Below are positions 1-6,470 of a stretch of DNA of 11,885 nucleotides, in pieces. Within the stretch, counting starts at the first letter, position 1, and each line of letters begins with the position of its first letter. The translations under genes and the position numbers were made by a program. Source of the DNA: Verrucomicrobiia bacterium (GTDB taxonomy: Bacteria; Verrucomicrobiota; Verrucomicrobiia; CAIQCK01); NCBI GenBank assembly GCA_026417675.1, contig JAOACV010000003.1, forward strand, positions 4,434 to 16,318. Reading direction: 5' to 3'. Below the pieces are notes generated by a model that was given only the letters and a program-made list of their open reading frames with translations, did no database searches and was not told where the DNA came from.

Positions 1-438
1 GCCGATGTTGATGATGCGGCCGTAGCGGCGCGGAATCATCCAGCGCGCGACGGCCTGTGCCACGAAGAACGTGCCGCGCAAGTTGGTGTCGAGCACCAGA
101 TTCCAGTCGTCCCACGTGATCTCAAGGGCGGGTTTCCGGACGTTGCAGCCAGCGTTGTTGACCAGAATGTCTATCTTGCCGAACGCCGCGTGCGCCGCGT
201 CCGCCATGCGCTGGATGCTCTCATAGTCGCGCACGTCCAGTTGCAGCGGCACCACGCGCCGGCCCAACGCCTCAATCTCGGCTTGAAACGGCTTCAGGCT
301 ATCGAGCCGTCGGCTGGTGATAACGAGGTCTGCGCCGGCGCGCGCGAGCGCCCGGCCGAAATACTGGCCCAGCCCGCGGCTGGCGCCGGTAACGATGGCC
401 ACGCGGCCGGTGAGGTTGAAGAGCGATTTGTCATTCAT
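1..438 (-). CDS. Short-chain dehydrogenase/reductase (SDR), 3' end cut by window edge
   Basis: The 146 visible residues are the N-terminal two-thirds of a classical SDR, a cytosolic NAD(P)-dependent oxidoreductase on a Rossmann fold. The cofactor-binding TGASRGLG lies at residues 17-24, the acidic turn LDV at 68-70 and the structural NNAG at 94-97, followed by the helix ending near residue 133 and the RIINIG strand at 141-146. The catalytic Ser-Tyr-Lys lies beyond position 1 and cannot be checked. The NNAG neighbourhood (NAGCNVRKPALEITWDDW) resembles gluconate 5-dehydrogenase-type SDRs, but this does not fix the substrate. ATG at 438 puts the first strand about 12 residues in, as is usual; the Shine-Dalgarno is weak. 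It is the last visible gene of the minus-strand cluster, 97 bp after the zinc dehydrogenase, which suggests a sugar or polyol redox role. The family is secure; the function is inference. Confidence 0.9.
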   Translation of the reverse strand, partial: MNDKSLFNLTGRVAIVTGASRGLGQYFGRALARAGADLVITSRRLDSLKPFQAEIEALGRRVVPLQLDVRDYESIQRMADAAHAAFGKIDILVNNAGCNVRKPALEITWDDWNLVLDTNLRGTFFVAQAVARWMIPRRYGRIINIG

Positions 439-464
439 CGAGGGATCCGAATCAACGGTTCAAA

Positions 465-500
465 GGCAAAATCATGGTTTGGCAAAATCACGATTTTGCC
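465..500. repeat. Palindromic intergenic repeat (GGCAAAATC / GATTTTGCC)
   Basis: GGCAAAATCA occurs twice as a direct repeat, at 465-474 and 481-490, and the second copy is followed at once by its inverse GATTTTGCC (492-500). This gives a perfect 9-bp-arm palindrome with a 2-bp centre at 481-500. A partial relative, GCATGATTCT, follows at 503-512. It lies between the zinc dehydrogenase stop and the SDR start. Perfect symmetry suggests either a protein-binding site or a dispersed REP-like element. It is not a convincing terminator: the loop would be only 2 nt, and transcription continues into the same-strand SDR gene. Confidence 0.7.
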
Positions 501-535
501 CTGCATGATTCTACATTCGTAAACTCGCAGCGTGT

Positions 536-1564
536 TCACGGTTTTAGAATCACTTTCATCAGGCCAGGTTCCTGACGGTAGAGACGATCAAACCACGCCG
601 GCCCGTCGGCAAGCGGCGCGCAGGCGCTGATTAGTGGCGCGACTTGAATGTGGCCTCCCGCCAACAGCTCAATGCAGGCGGGATACTCGCCGCAGGAGGC
701 GCACGTGCCGTTCAGCGACAACTCGCGGGTGACAATAGCTTGCAGCGGCATCTCGACCTTGGGCGCGAGATTGCCCACCAGCGTCAGCGCGCCACCTTTG
801 CGAAGGCTCGCGATGGCGGTGTGGATCGGCCCGGCGGCGCCCACGGCTTCGACCGCGATGTCCGCGCCGCGACCGTCCGTGAGGCGAATCACCTCCGCAG
901 GCACGTCGGCCTTGGCGTCGAGCGCGTCGCCCGCGCCGAGTGGCCGGGCCAGTTCGTGCCGCTTCTCGTCTACGTCCACCGCGATGACGCGGCCGCAGCC
1001 GGCGCGGCGCAGTGTTTGGATGACCAGCAGGCCGATCATGCCCGCGCCAACCACGACCGCATTGTCGCCGGGACGGACCGGCGTGCGATTCGTCGCGTGG
1101 AGGGCGATGGAGACCGCCTCGATCATCGCGGCGTGGTCGAATGACAGCCCGTCCGGCAAGCGGTGGGCGATGCGCTCCGGCACGGCGACGAATTCGGCGA
1201 ACGCGCCGTGCTGGCGATAGTCGCCGCAGGAAACGCCCAGCACGCGGCGGTGATCGCAGAGATTAACCTGGCCGCGCCGGCAGAAGAAGCACTGGCCGCA
1301 ATAGATTGTTGAGTCGAACGTCACCCGGTCGCCGACGCGAAATTGCCGCACGTTGCTGCCAACCTTTGCGACGACGCCGGCGGCTTCGTGGCCCATCACA
1401 ATCGGCGGAATGCGCCGGCCTGTGCGCCCATCGTAGCCATGCACGTCGCTGCCACAGATGCCGCAGGCGTGGACGCGCACAAGCAAGTCCTCCGGGCCGA
1501 CGGCAGGTTCCGGCATCCCAACCAGTTCGAGCTTTTTGTAGTCGGTGAGCAGCAGCGCCTTCAT
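536..1564 (-). CDS. Zinc-dependent medium-chain alcohol/polyol dehydrogenase
   Basis: This 342-residue protein has the full length and layout of the zinc-containing medium-chain dehydrogenase family (sorbitol, threonine or galactitol-phosphate dehydrogenase type), which oxidises secondary alcohols of sugars or polyols with NAD(P)+ in the cytosol. Catalytic zinc ligands are Cys37 (in CGICGSD), His59-Glu60 (in GHE) and Glu149. The structural zinc lobe has four cysteines at 89, 92, 95 and 103. The Rossmann GAGMIG is at 173-178, and an Asp ending the following strand (IAVDVD, about 197) favours NAD over NADP. All expected motifs are intact. ATG at 1564 begins directly with the first strand (MKALLL); no strong Shine-Dalgarno precedes it. 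It lies 147 bp after the Gfo/Idh/MocA gene on the same strand, so operon membership is likely but not certain. The exact substrate is unknown. Confidence 0.93.
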   Translation of the reverse strand: MKALLLTDYKKLELVGMPEPAVGPEDLLVRVHACGICGSDVHGYDGRTGRRIPPIVMGHEAAGVVAKVGSNVRQFRVGDRVTFDSTIYCGQCFFCRRGQVNLCDHRRVLGVSCGDYRQHGAFAEFVAVPERIAHRLPDGLSFDHAAMIEAVSIALHATNRTPVRPGDNAVVVGAGMIGLLVIQTLRRAGCGRVIAVDVDEKRHELARPLGAGDALDAKADVPAEVIRLTDGRGADIAVEAVGAAGPIHTAIASLRKGGALTLVGNLAPKVEMPLQAIVTRELSLNGTCASCGEYPACIELLAGGHIQVAPLISACAPLADGPAWFDRLYRQEPGLMKVILKP

Positions 1565-1711
1565 GGGTTCAAACGTAGATACCCGGCTGGCCTATTTGAG
1601 CCGCGCGCAAAGGTGGAAAGCGTTCTCCGAACGCGTTGGCCGCTGGGGCGGCGCAGCAACGCATCCTGTGGCCGTCTTGCAGGCATTTGACGCATCGTGT
1701 GAAACACCCGG
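1565..1711. repeat. Intergenic spacer holding a GCGTTC-TCC-GAACGC hairpin
   Basis: The 147-bp gap between the second Gfo/Idh/MocA gene and the zinc dehydrogenase contains a perfect 6-bp-arm, 3-nt-loop palindrome at 1620-1634 (GCGTTC, TCC, GAACGC). The same core occurs in the tadZ-tadB gap (6357-6377, loop AGA; and a half copy TTCTCCGAACGCG at 6322-6334). A 13-base exact match shared between two unrelated intergenic sites suggests a dispersed repeat family. No other gene or obvious promoter is seen in this gap. Confidence 0.55.
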
Positions 1712-3127
1712 CTACACCCCCGCAATTTGCCAGCCGTCGCGATACGTGCGCTTCAGGAACCGTTCGGCCTCCGGGCAATTGGAGATCTTCATCGCCGCCG
1801 GCTCCCACGTCAGCTTCCTCTCGTAAAAGCGGAGCGCGAGCGCACCCAGCAGGATCGTTTCCGTCATCGGGCCGGTCTGCGCAAAATGCGATTCCGTTTT
1901 CTCGCCGCCGAGACAGGCGTCCACGTAGTGCGCGTAATGGCTCCGCGGCGGCAACTTGGGGCGCGGATAGGTCTTGAACTTTTCCAAAGGCAACAACAAC
2001 GGCCCGGAACCGACCGGCTGGAGCAATGCGCCCTCGGTGCCGACCACCAGCGCGGCCTCGCTTGGATACTTCTTCGTCGGATTCAGCGCCTGCGCTTCCG
2101 GCGGCGGCAGGAAATCGGGGCCGTCGAACCACTCGACCGTGAGTTCCTTGCCGGCGGTCAGCGCGTTGCCGGGGAACGTCCATGTGACGTGCTCGCTCTG
2201 CGGCCAGTTGTCGGCCTGGCGCTCCGGGGAGTTCTTCCACGATTCCTCCACCTCGGCGACGACGCTCAGCGGCGCTTTCAGGCCGAGCGCGCGCCACGTG
2301 GCGTCAAAGATGTGGCAGCCCATGTCGGCCACCCAGCTCGTGGCAAAGTCCAGCCAGCCGCGCCAGGTCGCGGGGTGATAGATTTTCGGGACATACGGCC
2401 GCATCGGCGCCGTGCCGATCCACAGGTCCCATTTCAAATTCGGCGGCGGTTCCTCACCATGCGCCGGACGCGGTCCCTTGAGCCGGTTCGGCGCAGCGCG
2501 GTTGGAGCAGAGATAGACGTGCTTGATCTTGCCGATCACGCCGTCCTTGAGGAACTGCACGGTCATGCGATCGCCGATCTCGGAGGCGTGCTGCGTGCCG
2601 AGCTGGGTGACAACGCCTTTCCTAGCCGCCGTCTCGGTCAGCGTGCGCACCTCGGCCACGTCGTGGCACATCGGCTTCTGGCAATAGACATGTTTGCCGC
2701 GCTGAATTGCCGTGTAGGCAATGGGGAAATGCATGTGGTCAGGCGTCGTAACGTTGACCGAATCAATCTTGTCCCCTTCCTTCTCGAACAGCTCGCGCCA
2801 GTCGGTGTAGCGCCGCGCGTCGGGCACAAGCTTGGCGGCTTGGTCCAAATGGTTGGTGTCCACGTCGCAGAGCGCGACAATCTTGAGCCGCTCGTGTTGC
2901 AAAAAGTTCTTCAAATCGGTGCCGCCCATCCGCGTGACGCCGATGCAGGCGTGCTGCAACTTGCCGTTCGGCGACGCCGCCCGAACGCTGGAGCGCAGGA
3001 TCAACGGCGCGCCGACAGTTGTGGTGACAGCGGCGCGCAGGAACCGGCGCCGCGACAATGATAATGACGGTGAGAGAGCGGTTGGTTTCATGGTTTGTCT
3101 GGCCATAGGAAAGCGTGGTTCACACAC
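1712..3127 (-). CDS. Tat-exported Gfo/Idh/MocA family oxidoreductase, paralogue B (altered NAD motif)
   Basis: This 471-residue protein is predicted to be exported folded by the Tat pathway: SRRRFL at 25-30 is followed by a hydrophobic stretch and RAASPNGK near 50. A Rossmann-type N-terminal domain follows, then DVD at 88-90, GKHVYCQKP ending at 152 (equivalent to the family's EKP), and a Gfo/Idh/MocA C-terminal domain with D268, H272 and D275 in DMGCHIFD. Relatives oxidise or otherwise transform sugars with tightly bound NAD(P). The dinucleotide loop reads G63-V-T-R-M-G68, not GxGxxG, so its middle glycine is lost. GTG at 3127 overlaps the upstream stop by 8 bp, with GGGAG about 7 nt before it, which suggests translational coupling; ATG codons at 3106 and 3091 are alternatives with poorer Shine-Dalgarno sites, and all keep the Tat motif. 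By eye it is well over half identical to its neighbour. The substrate is unknown. Confidence 0.9.
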   Translation of the reverse strand: MCEPRFPMARQTMKPTALSPSLSLSRRRFLRAAVTTTVGAPLILRSSVRAASPNGKLQHACIGVTRMGGTDLKNFLQHERLKIVALCDVDTNHLDQAAKLVPDARRYTDWRELFEKEGDKIDSVNVTTPDHMHFPIAYTAIQRGKHVYCQKPMCHDVAEVRTLTETAARKGVVTQLGTQHASEIGDRMTVQFLKDGVIGKIKHVYLCSNRAAPNRLKGPRPAHGEEPPPNLKWDLWIGTAPMRPYVPKIYHPATWRGWLDFATSWVADMGCHIFDATWRALGLKAPLSVVAEVEESWKNSPERQADNWPQSEHVTWTFPGNALTAGKELTVEWFDGPDFLPPPEAQALNPTKKYPSEAALVVGTEGALLQPVGSGPLLLPLEKFKTYPRPKLPPRSHYAHYVDACLGGEKTESHFAQTGPMTETILLGALALRFYERKLTWEPAAMKISNCPEAERFLKRTYRDGWQIAGV

Positions 3128-4493
3128 CGGCGATCTCCCACCCGTCGCGATACCGACGCTTCAAGAGACGCTGCGCGCCGGGACAGTTGGTGATTTTCAT
3201 GCCAGCTGCGTTCCACTTCAGCGTCTGGTCGGGGCAACGCACGGCGACGGTGCCGAGCAGGATCGCCTCGGTCATCGGGCCGGTCTGCGCGAAGTGCGAC
3301 TCGTTCTTCTCGCGGCCGAGACAGGCGTCCACGAAGTGATGATAGTGATTTCGCGGCGGCAGCTTGGGGCGCGGCAGGCTCTTAAACTTCTCCAAAGGCA
3401 GCAGCAGCGGGCCAGAGCTGTAGGCCACCAGCATCGCGCCCTCGGTGCCCACCAGCATGGCCGACTCCGGTGGATACTGGCCAGACGGGTTGAGCGCCAT
3501 GATGTCCTTGGGCGGATAGAACTCGCCGTCGAACCATTCCACCGTCAGTTCCTTGCCCTCGATCAGTTTGTTGCCGGGGAACGTCCACGTGATGTGATCG
3601 CCTTGCGGCCAGTTGTCGGCGCGGCGCTCCGGCGATTTCTTCCACGACTCCTGCACCTCGGCGACGATGGTCGTCGGCGCTTTCAGGTCGAGACCTTTCC
3701 AGACGTGGTCGAAGATGTGGCAGCCGATGTCGCCCGACCAGCCGGTGCCAAAATCGAGCCACGCGCGCCATTTAACCGGGTGATAGATGCCGGGCGCGTA
3801 AGGTCGTGTCGGCGCCGTGCCGAGCCACAGGTCCCAGTCGAGATGCGCGGGCGGTTCCTCGCCACGCGCGGGGCGCGGGCCGGCAAGGCGATAGTTCTCC
3901 ACCGCGCCGGGGCGGTTGGAGCAAAGGTAGGCGTGCTTGATCTTGCCGACCACGCCGTCCCGGAGGAACTGCACGGCCATGCGATCGCCGATGCCGGAGG
4001 CGGCCTGCGTGCCGAGCTGGGTGCAGACGCGCTTCTTGATCGCCGCGTTGGTCAGCGCGCGCACCTCGGCGACGTCGTGGCACATGGGTTTCTGGCAATA
4101 CACGTGCTTGCCCCGCATAATCGCGCTGTAGGCGATCGGAAAGTGCATGTGATCGGGCACGGTGACGTTCAGCGAGTCAATCTTGTCGCCCTCCTTCTCC
4201 AACAGCTCGCGCCAGTCGCGGTAAGCGCGCGCCCCCGGCACGGCGTCGCTCGCCTTCTTCAGATGCTTGGCGTCCACATCACAGAGCGCGACAATCTGCA
4301 CGCGCTCATGCTTCAGGAAATTTTGCAAATCGCCCCAGCCCATCCCGCCTACGCCGATGCAGGCGTGGTTGAGCTTGCTGTTCGGTGAGGCGGCCCGCGC
4401 GCCGGAGCGCAAAACGAGTGGCGCAGGAAAAACGCCGGAACTGGCAACGCGCAGGAAGTCGCGACGGGAGAAAAAAACGGAGCGCTGGTTCAT
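3120..4493 (-). CDS. Tat-exported Gfo/Idh/MocA family oxidoreductase, paralogue A
   Basis: This 457-residue protein is the first gene of the minus-strand cluster and a tandem paralogue of the next. It has a Tat motif SRRDFL at 9-14 with a hydrophobic region to about residue 33, the NAD(P) loop G47-V-G-G-M-G52 (intact GxGxxG), CDVD at 71-74, the family YCQKP at 132-136, and D255, H259 and D262 in DIGCHIFD in the C-terminal domain. Relatives act as NAD-dependent sugar oxidoreductases or NAD-cycling glycoside-modifying enzymes in the periplasm. Twin copies of this subfamily are common in Verrucomicrobiota and Planctomycetota. ATG at 4493 starts directly before the Tat motif; no clear Shine-Dalgarno precedes it. 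Both paralogues end in nearly the same tail (RDGW, then E or Q, then IAGV), supporting duplication in place. The family is secure; the substrate is not readable. Confidence 0.93.
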   Translation of the reverse strand: MNQRSVFFSRRDFLRVASSGVFPAPLVLRSGARAASPNSKLNHACIGVGGMGWGDLQNFLKHERVQIVALCDVDAKHLKKASDAVPGARAYRDWRELLEKEGDKIDSLNVTVPDHMHFPIAYSAIMRGKHVYCQKPMCHDVAEVRALTNAAIKKRVCTQLGTQAASGIGDRMAVQFLRDGVVGKIKHAYLCSNRPGAVENYRLAGPRPARGEEPPAHLDWDLWLGTAPTRPYAPGIYHPVKWRAWLDFGTGWSGDIGCHIFDHVWKGLDLKAPTTIVAEVQESWKKSPERRADNWPQGDHITWTFPGNKLIEGKELTVEWFDGEFYPPKDIMALNPSGQYPPESAMLVGTEGAMLVAYSSGPLLLPLEKFKSLPRPKLPPRNHYHHFVDACLGREKNESHFAQTGPMTEAILLGTVAVRCPDQTLKWNAAGMKITNCPGAQRLLKRRYRDGWEIAGV

Positions 4494-4700
4494 GGCGCAA
4501 TCACTACCACGTCACAAACCGCGTTCAAGCAGAAACGGGCATCGCCCTCTCAAGCAGAGGCCGATTGGTTACGGAAGCGACGCAGGCTTGCCGGGAGCAA
4601 TGGTTGCAGCAGCGCCACTAGCCGCAGCCCAAAGCACAGCCATGTTTACCCTTGGTGTCTTTGCCCGGATGGGCTCTTGAAGACGGGAGGAGGGTGCTTC

Positions 4701-4756
4701 GTCTGTCCGGCCAACCGGTCCGCAAGACCAATGACATCATGTGCGAGACGACAGGC
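4701..4756 (+). other. Candidate structured leader RNA upstream of tadZ
   Basis: GTCTGTC at 4701-4707 can pair with GACAGGC at 4750-4756 (7 pairs, one G-U) to close a domain. Inside it two small stems compete for the same GG (4717-4718): CCGG-CCAA-CCGG at 4707-4718 and GGTC-CGCAA-GACC at 4717-4729. It does not match any riboswitch consensus I know; the 3',5'-cyclic dinucleotide (GEMM) class was considered and lacks its conserved features. Stems this short occur by chance in GC-rich DNA, so this is a weak call. Confidence 0.22.
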
Positions 4757-4788
4757 AAACAAAAATGTGCAGCTTGGAGGCCGGAGAA

Positions 4789-4881
4789 ATGAACATTCGC
4801 GGCCGATGCCGGCGTTTTATGTGGATTGACCGGTATTTGTGCAGGTTCTGTTCAACCAGCAGCGGGCATTTCGCCTGCTAA
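4789..4881 (+). CDS. Candidate 30-codon leader ORF upstream of tadZ
   Basis: An ATG at 4789 follows GGAGG (4776-4780) with an ideal 8-nt spacing, the best Shine-Dalgarno in this gap. It opens a 30-residue frame ending in TAA at 4879-4881, 76 bp before the tadZ start. The peptide begins MNIRGRCRRFMWIDRY, is rich in arginine and contains four cysteines. No family is recognised. It could be a regulatory leader peptide, a small protein, or a chance frame; only the Shine-Dalgarno and the position support it. Confidence 0.3.
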   Translation: MNIRGRCRRFMWIDRYLCRFCSTSSGHFAC

Positions 4882-4957
4882 ATTACAACCATTGGACAAC
4901 GACGGTAATGCATGGTATCCGTTGGTGTCTCGCGGATTTTCGATTTTCAGGTGTAAA

Positions 4958-6250
4958 GTGAGCCCAGACACGATCAAACTTTTGATTGCCGATGGCACGG
5001 GGTCAACCGCCGATGCCATCGGCTCGTTCGTCAAAGGCGACCCCAGCTTCGAGATCATCGGGCGGGTGTCCACAGGCGAGGAGTGTTTGAACGTGGCGTT
5101 GTTGAAGCACCCTCACCTTGTGATCATTCACAGCGGCCTGACGCAGGTGCCGGCCATTGACGTATGCGAACAACTGGCCCAGCAGAGTCCCGACATCGGC
5201 GTCCTGATGGTGCTGTCGGTGGGCTTCGACGAGCAACTGTTCCAGCGCATGATGGGAGCCGGGGTGGCGGGGTTCCTATTCTGTCCGCTCCAGAAAGAGC
5301 GCACGTTGGAAGCGATCCGGAGCGCGGTGGAGAAGACCCAGCGACGATTGTCGTTGGCGGCGGTAGAGTCGGAGGAGGACCGGCGCCGGGTGATTTGCGT
5401 CGTGGGATCCCGCGGAGGTGCGGGTTGCACGACCGTGGCCGTGAACCTGAGTTGCGCGATCGCAAAGACCTATCCGGCCGAGGAGAACGGCAACCGCGTC
5501 GTTTTGGTGGACGCCAACGTGCCGGGGGGTGACGCGGCGATGTTTCTGGATATGAACCCGCGGCGGACGCTGCTCGACATTTCGCCGCAAGTGGCGGTTG
5601 TTGACCAAGTGATGGTGGAGTCGCTGCTGCAGACTCATTCCAGCGGCGTGACGTTGCTGGCGGCGGCAGGTTCCGAGCCTGGCGACCGACTGGAGCTGCC
5701 GCGCGGCATGCTGCTCCACGTCCTGACTTACCTGCGCCGCCAGTTTCCGTTCACGGTGGTGGACCTGCCGGGCGCGGGCACAGAGGCGTTTCGCGGCGTG
5801 CTCGATTTTGCCGACGAGGTGCTGCTGGTGGTTGGCGTGGACCTGCCGCGACTGGAAGCGGCGCGGGTGTTTCTGGCCCGGCTGCTGGAGTCCAACTTTT
5901 CGCGCGGCAAGCTCCGGGTGGTGTTGAGCGACAAGAATCCCTATTCCAAAAACATCGGCACGGCGGAGGCGGAGCGAATCCTCGATTTCCCGGTGGCGGC
6001 GCGATTGCCGTGCGACATGCAGGCGGCCACCACGGCGATCAACCTCGGCGAGCCATTTGTGCTCCGCGAACCGAACCGGCCCATCTCTCGCGCCATTTCC
6101 GATCTGGCGCGGAGCCTGGGCGCGATGGAGACACGCAAAGAGTCGTCTCTGGCAACCTCGCTGGGCGCGTTATTCCGAACTGCAAGCCTCTTCAAAGCGA
6201 GCAAGGGCAACGGGTCTGCTCGCGCCAAGACCGGGGTTGTTGGCCCATGA
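4958..6250 (+). CDS. tadZ: TadZ/CpaE-like pilus localisation ATPase with degenerate receiver domain
   Basis: This is the MinD/ParA-like protein that positions the Tad pilus machine at the inner membrane. With GTG at 4958 (AGG six bases upstream) it has 430 residues. Residues 1-125 form a CheY-like fold with the phospho-acceptor position occupied by His58 (LVIIHSGL), Ser87 in the Thr/Ser position, and Cys109 where the conserved lysine should be, so phosphorylation is not expected. Residues about 145-400 are the ATPase: the P-loop reads G150-S-R-G-G-A-G-C-T-T159, with Arg replacing the signature lysine and Cys replacing the P-loop lysine; the switch Asp is D185 (VVLVDANV) and Walker B Asp is D269 (FTVVDLPGAG). 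Atypical P-loops are known in TadZ. The frame extends upstream to a TTG at 4826, but that stretch resembles noncoding DNA. The next expected gene, tadA/cpaF, is absent. Confidence 0.88.
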   Translation: MSPDTIKLLIADGTGSTADAIGSFVKGDPSFEIIGRVSTGEECLNVALLKHPHLVIIHSGLTQVPAIDVCEQLAQQSPDIGVLMVLSVGFDEQLFQRMMGAGVAGFLFCPLQKERTLEAIRSAVEKTQRRLSLAAVESEEDRRRVICVVGSRGGAGCTTVAVNLSCAIAKTYPAEENGNRVVLVDANVPGGDAAMFLDMNPRRTLLDISPQVAVVDQVMVESLLQTHSSGVTLLAAAGSEPGDRLELPRGMLLHVLTYLRRQFPFTVVDLPGAGTEAFRGVLDFADEVLLVVGVDLPRLEAARVFLARLLESNFSRGKLRVVLSDKNPYSKNIGTAEAERILDFPVAARLPCDMQAATTAINLGEPFVLREPNRPISRAISDLARSLGAMETRKESSLATSLGALFRTASLFKASKGNGSARAKTGVVGP

Positions 6251-6292
6251 ACGCGGACGCACCACCGTTCGAATCGCGAGACGCCCGTTTAG

Positions 6293-6410
6293 GCAGCGAG
6301 CCGCTGCGGGAGTGGACCGCATTCTCCGAACGCGATAATCAACACCATGCCCAAGAATCGCGTTCAGAGAACGCGATCCACCGGAGTGGCCCGCCTAACG
6401 ACCTCGCTGC
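6293..6410. repeat. Compound palindromic (REP-like) element between tadZ and tadB
   Basis: The 220-bp tadZ-tadB gap contains nested symmetry. The outer arms are GCAGCGAG (6293-6300) and CTCGCTGC (6403-6410). Inside, GAACGCGAT appears at 6328-6336 and 6369-6377 and its inverse ATCGCGTTC at 6357-6365, giving a perfect 9-bp stem with AGA loop at 6357-6377 and an alternative 15-bp near-perfect stem between 6322-6336 and 6357-6371 (one mismatch). GGAGTGGACCGC (6309-6320) is repeated as GGAGTGGCCCGC (6383-6394), and CCAC-CGGA-GTGG forms another hairpin at 6378-6389. The core recurs at 1620-1634. This is typical of a repetitive extragenic palindrome cluster, and no gene is supported here. Confidence 0.7.
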
Positions 6411-6454
6411 GGGGGCAAGGTCAGACTGCTTCCGGCGCGTCAGACCCGACTGGC

Positions 6455-6460
6455 AGGAGG
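6455..6460 (+). promoter_or_regulatory. Shine-Dalgarno AGGAGG deciding the tadB start
   Basis: A consensus AGGAGG lies 10 nt before ATG 6471 but only 1 nt before the in-frame GTG at 6462. The ATG is therefore the likely start of tadB. Confidence 0.7.
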
Positions 6461-6470
6461 TGTGGGTGCC

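Larger units (their letters stand above)
4494..4957. promoter_or_regulatory. Divergent intergenic region between the oxidoreductase cluster and the tad locus
   Basis: These 464 bases separate two divergent gene blocks and must carry promoters for both. Visible contents are a direct repeat TCAAGCAGA at 4525-4533 and 4550-4558, a possible structured RNA at 4701-4756, and a candidate short ORF with a good Shine-Dalgarno at 4789-4881. On the minus strand a TTGAAC box lies 16 bp from TAGTGA just upstream of position 4493, only a weak sigma-70-like match. No sigma-54 site was found on the plus strand here. Composition becomes more AT-rich towards tadZ. Confidence 0.5.

Noticed and set aside
1727..3061. 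444-codon open frame antisense to the second Gfo/Idh/MocA gene
   Set aside because: It lies opposite a well-supported gene, is rich in Arg and Leu with no domain pattern, and arises from the high GC content.
2832..4388. 518-codon open frame antisense to both Gfo/Idh/MocA genes
   Set aside because: It has the same character as the other antisense frame; the repetition of similar shadow peptides reflects the two paralogues on the other strand.
4681..4760. Cyclic-di-GMP (GEMM) riboswitch before the tad operon
   Set aside because: A CGCAA loop is present, but the conserved docking loop and second helix sequences are missing.
4826..4957. N-terminal extension of TadZ from TTG 4826
   Set aside because: The extra 44 residues show no receiver-domain similarity and the start is a TTG without a Shine-Dalgarno; the GTG at 4958 fits the domain start.
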